Assembly: GCA_005880175.1 (NCBI GenBank)
Contig: VBJR01000239.1
Coordinates: 1 to 5,483 of the forward strand
Reading direction: 5' to 3'
DNA from: Chloroflexota bacterium
GTDB taxonomy: Bacteria; Chloroflexota; Dormibacteria; Dormibacterales; Dormibacteraceae
DNA length: 5,483 bases
Every line of letters begins with the position of its first letter. The stretch's first letter is position 1. The notes under the pieces are model-generated. The model had not been told where the DNA came from. It searched no databases and was given only the letters and a program-made list of their open reading frames with translations. Of this stretch, positions 1 through 4,194 are shown piece after piece. Position numbers and translations under genes: made by a program.

Positions 1-2
1 CC

Positions 3-383
3 GGCGGCGACAACCCGCTGTGCTGCAACCCCGGGCACCTGTTCTGGGGGACGCACGCGGAGAACTCGCGGGACATGGTCCGCAAGGGCCGGTATCGCAA
101 CCGGCCCCGGCCGACCGTGGACGGGCGCGCCTACGCCCGCTACCTGGAGGAGCGCGCGATGCTGGAGGAGGTCGAGCGACACGGCCTGGAGGCCGCGGCC
201 GAGCTCCGGTCCGACTGGTGCGCCGGCTACGACGCCGGGCAGGCGGGCGAGCGACGCGATGACGAGCCGAGCGCGCACTACCAGTTCGGCTACCGCGCCG
301 GCATCGCGGACCGCGAACGCGGACTCCATCTCTGCCTCGCTGGCGCCGATCGCGACGAGCGCGAGCAGGAGGCGGAGCGGTGA
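3..383 (+). CDS. HNH endonuclease, C-terminal part (5' end outside window)
   Basis: This is the last 126 residues of a protein whose start lies before the window. The first residues carry the second half of an HNH nuclease fold, with the pattern C-C-N-P-G-H-L-F-W-G-T then E-N-S-R-D-M-V-R-K-G-R (residues 7-30 of the visible part). This matches the HNH_3-type enzymes common in phages and mobile elements, which cut DNA using one metal ion. The first histidine of the motif must lie upstream and cannot be checked. A charged extension of about 95 residues follows, holding two similar units, W-C-A-G-Y-D-A-G-Q-A and Y-Q-F-G-Y-R-A-G-I-A, each followed by an acidic/basic stretch. The ATG at 75 is internal and falls after the nuclease motif, so it is not the start. 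The stop overlaps the next gene's GTG (380-383). A homing-type or restriction role are both possible. The family call is firm and the role is unknown. Confidence 0.85.
   Translation, partial: GGDNPLCCNPGHLFWGTHAENSRDMVRKGRYRNRPRPTVDGRAYARYLEERAMLEEVERHGLEAAAELRSDWCAGYDAGQAGERRDDEPSAHYQFGYRAGIADRERGLHLCLAGADRDEREQEAER
367..372 (+). promoter_or_regulatory. Ribosome binding site for the membrane protein gene at 380
   Basis: AGGAGG lies 7 bases before the GTG at 380. It supports that GTG as the start even though it overlaps the stop of the HNH gene. The same bases encode the C-terminal Glu-Ala-Glu region of the HNH protein. Confidence 0.7.
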
Positions 384-715
384 ACGCTCAGACCTGGCTG
401 CTCATCTGGGTCTGGCAGGCGGTCATCCTGCCCAGCTGGCTCTCGCTGGTTAGCGCGCCGTGCGTCCTGACCGGCTACGTCCTGCTGGGGCGGATGCGGC
501 GCGAGGGGTGGTGGTTCACCATCGCCTCCCAGGCCGGGCTGCTGGCCATCGGCGCCGTGCACCGGGAGTACGGGCTGGCCGTCGTCCTCGTGCTCATGTG
601 GCAGGCGTTCCGAAACTGGCGGCGCTGGGGCCGGCCGAGCTCGGCCATGGTCAGGCTCTCTCGGGAGCTCGACGGGGCCAGAGCCCGGATCGCCCAGCTG
701 GAGGCGGAGCGGTGA
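380..715 (+). CDS. Small multi-pass membrane protein, unknown function
   Basis: I do not recognise the family of this 111-residue protein. It starts at GTG 380, overlapping the upstream stop as GTGA and preceded by AGGAGG at 7-base spacing. Residues about 6-36 are strongly hydrophobic and rich in Trp and Leu (one or two membrane passes). Residues 45-60 and 64-78 form two further hydrophobic stretches split by a short H-R-E-Y turn. An Arg-rich patch (R-N-W-R-R-W-G-R, residues 78-85) suggests that end stays in the cytoplasm. Residues 88-111 have a heptad-like pattern (V-R-L-S-R-E-L-D-G-A-R-A-R-I-A-Q-L-E) that could be a short coiled coil. Size and layout resemble small membrane proteins of actinobacterial phages and conjugative elements. 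A holin-like or conjugation-accessory role is possible, but nothing in the sequence decides it. Its stop overlaps the next start (712-715). Confidence 0.7.
   Translation: MNAQTWLLIWVWQAVILPSWLSLVSAPCVLTGYVLLGRMRREGWWFTIASQAGLLAIGAVHREYGLAVVLVLMWQAFRNWRRWGRPSSAMVRLSRELDGARARIAQLEAER
700..704 (+). promoter_or_regulatory. Ribosome binding site fixing the start of the ParB-like gene at 712
   Basis: GGAGG sits 7 bases before the GTG at 712, the same spacing as at the preceding gene. It favours GTG 712 over the earlier in-frame ATG at 460, which lies deep inside the membrane protein gene and gives an Arg/Ala/Gly-rich shadow translation. Confidence 0.7.
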
Positions 716-2184
716 GCGAGGCCAGGCCGGAGCTCCGTCTCGTGCCGCCCGGCACAGCTGATGCGGGCGTGAACGCGACGGTGGAACTGATCGAGGCCGC
801 GCGGCGGTGCCTGATCGACGCCAGGCCACTGCCGGACATCCGGCGGGCGATGGAGATGGCGAGCGTCGCCAAGGATGCGGCGCAGCGGGCGGCGAAGCTG
901 GCCGAGGCGCAGCGTCTGGCCGCCGACGTGGTGGAGGCCGCCAACGATGCCGCGAACGACGCGGCGGCGGTGCGGAACGAGGCGCAGGCCAAGGCCGGCG
1001 CGCTGCTCCGGCAGATGGCAGAGGACGGTCGCCGTGCGGGTCGCGGGCGGCCGGAGAAAATGTCGCCGGCCGCGACATTTTCCAGCACCGGCGCGGAGCC
1101 CTCCTATGAAGAGGGTGCCGGTCCGGCGGCGACGCTCGCTGACCTGGGCGTGTCCAGGTCCGAGGCATCGCGCTGGAAGCAGGTGGCAGCGATCCCCGAG
1201 GACGTCCGGCACGAGTACGTCGAGGAGACGAAGGCGGCCCGGGGCGAGGTCAGTACGGCTGGGCTGCTCAGGTACGCGGGGGACGTCACCGCGAAGTCCG
1301 CAGAGGACCAGATCGACCCTTCCTGGGAACCGGAGCTGCTGGAGTGGACGCGCGCCCAGGTCGCCGGGCGGTGGACATGGCGCGCAGGCGACCCGCCGTA
1401 TTGGCTGATCGAAGAGCCGCCCGAGGGCCGCCGCAACAAGGCCGAGGCGGAGGCGCATCGGCGCTGGCTCGACGACGAGCACCGAGGCCGCGCGGGCGAC
1501 TGGGAGCTGTGGTACTCGACGCCCACGCAGTGGATGTGCCTCGGCTTCCACCCGTCGCTGGAGGCCGCACAGGCGGCCGGTCAGGAAATCGCCAGCGACC
1601 GGGATCGTATGGCGGAGTTGGACAGGGGCCGGGACCGACGCCGGGATCATGCGGCGGCGATGGCTGCGGCCCAAGCCGCCCGAGAGTCGCGATCGGCGAC
1701 CGTCGGTCGATCGGCGATGTTCAGCGCGAACAAGCAGGCGGCCAGGGACACCCGGCAGCGCCTGGCGGACGAGCTGCACAAGGCGCTGCTCGCGCTGCCG
1801 ACCTTCCCGCCGGCGGTCGTCGCCCAGCTGGAGGACGACGAGCGCAGGGGCTTCGACCGGACGGCGCGCCGGGTCGCGCGGTGGTTCGGAGACCTGATGG
1901 CGGAGCTGCGACGAGGCGCCGTCACGCAGCAGGGAAGCGAGTCGATCGAGATCGAAACCGTCTACGTGTCCGTCCACGACCTCCACTCGCTGTGCGCCGG
2001 CCCGACCGCCGTCCGTGCCGATTCGCTGGTGGACGCGGTCGAGGAGGACGAGCGGCCCCAGCTGCTCACCGCCGTCCGTGCCGTGAGTGAGTGGCTGGCC
2101 GACCTGGAGGGCGAGCTGATCCGCCAGGGAGCCGGCGACCAGCTGGAGGCCGACGAGGGCGCGGCCGAGGAGGCCGAGCGCTGA
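712..2184 (+). CDS. ParB/regulator-like protein of mobile elements (490 aa)
   Basis: Residues 26-105 are a long Ala/Arg/Glu-rich helical, probably coiled-coil, region ending in A-G-A-L-L-R-Q-M-A-E. A Gly/Arg-rich hinge (R-A-G-R-G-R-P) follows. Residues 140-188 read T-L-A-D-L-G-V-S-R-S-E-A-S-R-W-K then A-I-P-E-D-V...S-T-A-G-L-L-R, a helix-turn-helix-like block that I know from ParB-like and regulatory proteins of phages and conjugative elements. This suggests DNA binding, with a role in partition or regulation as inference. Residues 204-295 hold two Trp-rich units (W-T-W...Y-W-L-I and W-E-L-W-Y...Q-W-M-C-L). Residues 297-350 are again charged and helical, and 350-470 look globular and mainly helical. 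The C-terminus is very acidic (E-G-A-A-E-E-A-E-R). Start GTG 712 overlaps the upstream stop as GTGA, and the stop shares one base with the ATG at 2184. An 11-bp-arm palindrome lies at codons 115-124. No ParB nuclease signature is visible, so the exact role is open. Confidence 0.72.
   Translation: MSEARPELRLVPPGTADAGVNATVELIEAARRCLIDARPLPDIRRAMEMASVAKDAAQRAAKLAEAQRLAADVVEAANDAANDAAAVRNEAQAKAGALLRQMAEDGRRAGRGRPEKMSPAATFSSTGAEPSYEEGAGPAATLADLGVSRSEASRWKQVAAIPEDVRHEYVEETKAARGEVSTAGLLRYAGDVTAKSAEDQIDPSWEPELLEWTRAQVAGRWTWRAGDPPYWLIEEPPEGRRNKAEAEAHRRWLDDEHRGRAGDWELWYSTPTQWMCLGFHPSLEAAQAAGQEIASDRDRMAELDRGRDRRRDHAAAMAAAQAARESRSATVGRSAMFSANKQAARDTRQRLADELHKALLALPTFPPAVVAQLEDDERRGFDRTARRVARWFGDLMAELRRGAVTQQGSESIEIETVYVSVHDLHSLCAGPTAVRADSLVDAVEEDERPQLLTAVRAVSEWLADLEGELIRQGAGDQLEADEGAAEEAER
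1056..1082 (+). repeat. Perfect inverted repeat, 11-bp arms and 5-bp spacer, inside the ParB-like gene
   Basis: The left arm GAAAATGTCGC (1056-1066) and right arm GCGACATTTTC (1072-1082) are exact reverse complements around CGGCC. The arms hold AAAA and TTTT runs that stand out in this GC-rich gene. It encodes E-K-M-S-P-A-A-T-F-S, between the helical N-terminus and the helix-turn-helix-like block. It could be a protein-binding operator or centromere-like site, or an mRNA hairpin. The repeat itself is certain and its role is not. Confidence 0.8.
2168..2173 (+). promoter_or_regulatory. Ribosome binding site of the disrupted DUF5131 gene
   Basis: AGGAGG lies 10 bases before the ATG at 2184, whose first base is the last base of the upstream TGA. 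The spacing is slightly long but still workable. It shows that the broken gene kept its original translation start. Confidence 0.5.
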
Positions 2185-2240
2185 TGGCCGGTCGCACCAC
2201 CGTCGAATGGACGGAGCTTCTCTGTACTACTGATAACCGC

Positions 2241-2708
2241 TCAACGCTGCGTCAGCAGGAGCTCCATGAGCGGGAGCGAGCGTCCGCGGATCGAACCGGA
2301 CTGGCTCAGCCCGATGCGAATCGCCCCCATCCTTCGGTAGAAGGGCTCTGCTCCGGGATCGGCGTCAATGCGGATCCGCTGGACGCCGAGGCTGCTGGCG
2401 AGAGCAGCTGCGTGATCGAAGAGTGCGCGCCCGACGCCGGCACCGATGTGGGGACGATCGACCCAGAGGTTGGTCAGCTCGCCTTCCGGTGGATCTGCGG
2501 CGAGAGCGTAGAAGCCGAGGAGTTCACCGTCTCGTTCGGCAACCACGACGTGCTCGGCCTTGAGCTGAGCCGGTGTGACGGTCAGCTCAGATCGGCAGGC
2601 CTCCAGGAAGCCCTGGTCGTAGCCCCAATGAGCCTTCGAGCGCAGGGCGAGGTCGCTCAGCGCCCCGAGCTCGTCCATCCGGGCACGGCGGAGTTGGATC
2701 GAGCTCAT
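2241..2708 (-). CDS. GNAT family N-acetyltransferase
   Basis: This 155-residue protein has the full length of a single GNAT domain. It would transfer the acetyl group of acetyl-CoA to an amine, with an unknown substrate. The acetyl-CoA-binding motif is L-W-V-D-R-P-H-I-G-A-G-V-G-R-A-L (residues 81-96), preceded by strand E-R-D-G-E-L-L-G-F-Y-A-L (58-69). The second motif, D-A-D-P-G-A-E-P-F-Y-R-R-M-G (115-128), is typical of the fold. The N-terminal K-A-H-W-G-Y (25-30) recurs in one GNAT subgroup. ATG 2708 is chosen because the fold begins there; the open frame continues upstream but as non-protein-like sequence. No ribosome binding site stands next to it, and a TANNNT box 6 bases upstream suggests leaderless expression. 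It runs against all its neighbours. About 35 of 155 codons end in A or T, against about 8 in the first 100 of the primase gene, which suggests separate acquisition. It could confer resistance or modify a metabolite; nothing here shows which. Confidence 0.9.
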   Translation of the reverse strand: MSSIQLRRARMDELGALSDLALRSKAHWGYDQGFLEACRSELTVTPAQLKAEHVVVAERDGELLGFYALAADPPEGELTNLWVDRPHIGAGVGRALFDHAAALASSLGVQRIRIDADPGAEPFYRRMGAIRIGLSQSGSIRGRSLPLMELLLTQR

Positions 2709-2714
2709 TCGGTC

Positions 2715-2720
2715 AGGGTA
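2715..2720 (-). promoter_or_regulatory. Possible -10 box of a leaderless GNAT transcript
   Basis: On the minus strand TACCCT (TANNNT) ends 6 bases before the ATG at 2708, where transcription would start at or next to the start codon, as is frequent in actinobacteria. I see no convincing -35 element, so this is tentative. Confidence 0.3.
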
Positions 2721-2869
2721 TCGCCCGCGGCGCTCCCCCTTGGGGTTGCCAGAGCACGGTCCGGAGCGGAGGTGGCCGGCGTGCCCTTCTTCCTCAAGCA
2801 GCTCGGCGGTCACCCGGACAAGCGGGGCCGCGACCGAGCTGTGCTCGACGGCTTCGCGTGGCGTTTCAT

Positions 2870-2888
2870 GCCGGTCCCGAGGACCGGC
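2870..2888 (+). repeat. 8-bp-stem hairpin with triloop
   Basis: GCCGGTCC and GGACCGGC are exact reverse complements separated by CGA. It falls just after the conserved C-terminal motif of the broken DUF5131 gene. No T-run follows, so I do not call it a terminator. Confidence 0.5.
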
Positions 2889-2956
2889 CGTGCAACGAAC
2901 CGGGCCGCGGACGCGTACGTCCCCGCGCCGCTGCCCGTGTCCATCAGGGACGAGGT

Positions 2957-2986
2957 GCCGGGTCGGGGCGGCCACCCCGGCCCGGC
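2957..2986 (+). promoter_or_regulatory. Strong hairpin directly upstream of the ribosome binding site at 2988
   Basis: GCCGGGTCGGGG (2957-2968) pairs with CCCCGGCCCGGC (2975-2986) over 12 base pairs with a single G-U wobble and a 6-base loop CGGCCA. AAGGAGG begins at 2988, two bases beyond the stem. Such a structure could hinder or modulate ribosome loading on the gene at 3002, or be opened by ribosomes reading the upstream frame through to 3005. It has no T-run, so it is a poor fit to an intrinsic terminator. Confidence 0.5.
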
Positions 2987-2987
2987 G

Positions 2988-2994
2988 AAGGAGG
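2988..2994 (+). promoter_or_regulatory. Very strong ribosome binding site for the gene at 3002
   Basis: AAGGAGG, a near-perfect complement of the 16S rRNA tail, lies 7 bases before the ATG at 3002. It fixes the start of the 72-residue membrane protein, which is otherwise too short to call with confidence. Confidence 0.75.
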
Positions 2995-3001
2995 TCCCGG
3001 A

Positions 3002-3220
3002 ATGAACCCCACATCAAGTGTGGGTCACGGGCAGCCCGAGGCGCCGCGGCGGACCCGCGTGACGGTCTTCCTCGACGCGGTCGAGCGCGCTTCGACCTGG
3101 GAGCTGTTCGACGCAGGCTCGCTGCCGGCGATCCCGGCCTGGGTCCAGCTGGCGGCCGGAGCCGGGTTCGTGGCGGCCGGCGTCCTGAGCCTGGTCGGCA
3201 CCCTGCGAGGTGGCCTGTGA
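3002..3220 (+). CDS. Small single-pass membrane protein (72 aa), unknown function
   Basis: ATG 3002 follows AAGGAGG at ideal spacing and overlaps the upstream TGA as ATGA (3002-3005). The stop shares one base with the primase ATG at 3220. The first 20 residues are Pro/Arg/Ser-rich. Residues 20-40 (V-T-V-F-L-D-A-V-E-R-A-S-T-W-E-L-F-D) look like an amphipathic helix. Residues 46-66 (A-W-V-Q-L-A-A-G-A-G-F-V-A-A-G-V-L-S-L-V-G) form one membrane helix, leaving a short T-L-R-G-G-L tail. I do not recognise the family. Small membrane proteins of this kind often sit beside coupling ATPase and primase genes in actinobacterial conjugative elements, so an accessory transfer role is reasonable but inferred. 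An earlier in-frame ATG (2858) has no ribosome binding site and adds Arg/Gly/Pro-rich sequence inside the broken gene, so I reject it. Confidence 0.7.
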   Translation: MNPTSSVGHGQPEAPRRTRVTVFLDAVERASTWELFDAGSLPAIPAWVQLAAGAGFVAAGVLSLVGTLRGGL

Positions 3221-4194
3221 TGGGCGAGCAGCGCATCGACGAGCAGGCCACCGCCTACGCGGCTCGCGGCTGGCAGGTGTTCCCGCTCTGGTGGCCGGCT
3301 GCCGGCGGACGTTGCGCCTGCGGCGCGGCCGACTGCGACAGCCCCGGCAAGCACCCGATCGGCCAGCTCGCCCCCCACGGCTTCATGGACGCCACGACGG
3401 ACGTGGCGACCGTCGCGCGCTGGTGGGCCGCATACCCGGAGGCCAACGTCGGCATCCGCACCGGAGCCGAGAGCGGGATCGTGGTGCTCGACATCGACGG
3501 CGAGGCTGGCCGCGAAGCCGCCCGACGCCTGGTCGAGGAGCACGAGCGCTTCGACCCGTGCTGGGTCCGGACGGGCTCCGGCTGGCACGCCTACATGGCC
3601 CACCCGGGCAGCGCGGTGCCGAACTCCGCGAAGCGTCTGGCCGACGGCCTGGACGTGCGCGGCGACGGCGGCTACGTGGTGGCGCCGCCCAGCCTGCACG
3701 CCAGCGGGAGCCGCTACCGCTGGATCGACAGGCTCAACGAGGAGGTCCCGGCCCCGCTGGACCGGGAGCTGCCCGCGATGCCGGGCTGGCTGGTCGAGCT
3801 GGCGACGCCGGCCCCGGCCCCGCGAGCGCCTGTGGAGCCGATCCGAGTGCGACAGGACGGCGGCTTCGCCTACGCCGCCGCCGCCATCGAACGCGAGGCG
3901 GACGACGTCGCGCGAGCGCCGGTCGGCGAGCGGAACGACCGCCTCAACCGCGCCGCCTTCAAGGCCGGCCAGCTGATCGGCGCCGGCCTGGTGGACGAGG
4001 CGACGGTCACGGCCGCGCTGACCACGGCCAGCCAAATGGCTGGCCTGAACGAGCGCGAGACCGGGGCTACCATCCGCAGCGGCCTGCGCGCCGGCATCTC
4101 CCAGCCGCGCCGCGTACAGCTGCGCGAAGTCGACCAGTGCCCGGCGCCCTGCAACACGGCGACCACGCCCGACGTGGAGGCGGAGGCATGCTGA
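3220..4194 (+). CDS. Bifunctional DNA primase/polymerase (prim-pol)
   Basis: This 324-residue cytoplasmic protein would make primers and extend them with DNA on single-stranded template, for element replication or for second-strand synthesis after conjugal entry. Residues 1-20 (A-T-A-Y-A-A-R-G-W-Q-V-F-P-L) are the usual opening of the prim-pol domain (PF09250 type). A Cys-rich stretch C-A-C-G-A-A-D-C with P-G-K-H-P follows (32-46). The catalytic metal site is V-L-D-I-D-G (89-94), followed by G-S-G-W-H-A-Y (119-125) and G-L-D-V-R-G-D-G-G-Y-V-V-A-P-P-S (143-158). After a Pro/Ala-rich linker (195-208), a helical C-terminal domain (235-297: E-R-N-D-R-L-N-R-A-A-F...T-I-R-S-G-L-R-A-G) is typical of actinobacterial copies. 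No helicase domain is present. ATG 3220 has GAGGTGG 6 bases upstream; GTG 3217 is a close alternative. The longer frame reaching back to 2740 is shadow. The last 7 bases overlap the coupling ATPase gene. Confidence 0.92.
   Translation: MGEQRIDEQATAYAARGWQVFPLWWPAAGGRCACGAADCDSPGKHPIGQLAPHGFMDATTDVATVARWWAAYPEANVGIRTGAESGIVVLDIDGEAGREAARRLVEEHERFDPCWVRTGSGWHAYMAHPGSAVPNSAKRLADGLDVRGDGGYVVAPPSLHASGSRYRWIDRLNEEVPAPLDRELPAMPGWLVELATPAPAPRAPVEPIRVRQDGGFAYAAAAIEREADDVARAPVGERNDRLNRAAFKAGQLIGAGLVDEATVTAALTTASQMAGLNERETGATIRSGLRAGISQPRRVQLREVDQCPAPCNTATTPDVEAEAC
4176..4180 (+). promoter_or_regulatory. Ribosome binding site of the coupling ATPase gene
   Basis: GGAGG lies 7 bases before ATG 4188, inside the end of the primase gene. 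It is the third case of GGAGGCGGAG at this exact spacing, and it fixes the start of the coupling ATPase. Confidence 0.7.

Larger units (their letters stand above)
2184..3005 (+). pseudogene. DUF5131 (phage Gp37/Gp68-like) gene disrupted by an antisense GNAT cassette
   Basis: The start M-A-G-R-T-T-V-E-W-T-E is the usual opening of DUF5131 proteins, which normally continue T-W-N-P-V-T-G-C with a cluster of cysteines. Here the match stops at about 2216. In the same frame, from about 2766, comes A-G-V-P-F-F-L-K-Q-L-G-G...L-D-G-F-A-W-R-F-M-P, which matches the family's usual C-terminal motif (F-F-K-Q-W-G-G...L-D-G-R-x-W-x-E-M-P). The middle, including the three-Cys motif, is gone and is replaced by a reverse-strand acetyltransferase gene. 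The frame stays open through the insert to a TGA at 3003-3005, giving a 273-codon composite ORF; the inner part is a shadow of the acetyltransferase. The TGATG overlap at the start and ATGA overlap at the end look like the gene's original borders. The residues after the motif (from about 2880) form an unrecognised low-complexity tail. The family normally has a putative metal-binding role in phages. This copy is very likely inactive. Confidence 0.72.

Noticed and set aside
460..711. Upstream ATG extension of the ParB-like gene
   Set aside because: It would overlap the membrane protein gene by over 250 bases and adds low-complexity shadow sequence. GTG 712 has a ribosome binding site and a GTGA overlap.
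290..1168. Long minus-strand open frame (also 475-1986, 3025-4035 and 3870-5165)
   Set aside because: These are Arg/Pro/Ala/Gly-rich shadow translations opposite well-supported + strand genes, with no recognisable motifs. Long open antisense frames are normal at this GC content.
2212..2767. CGGAGC at 2212-2217 and 2762-2767 as a target-site duplication of the GNAT insertion
   Set aside because: A six-base match in such GC-rich DNA is expected by chance, the exact breakpoints are unknown, and no terminal inverted repeats or transposase are seen.
2870..2986. The two hairpins as intrinsic terminators
   Set aside because: Neither is followed by a T-run, and the operon continues with an overlapping gene immediately downstream.
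2709..3251. N-terminal extension of the GNAT protein on the minus strand
   Set aside because: The extra residues are Arg/Pro-rich and non-protein-like, and the GNAT fold begins at ATG 2708.
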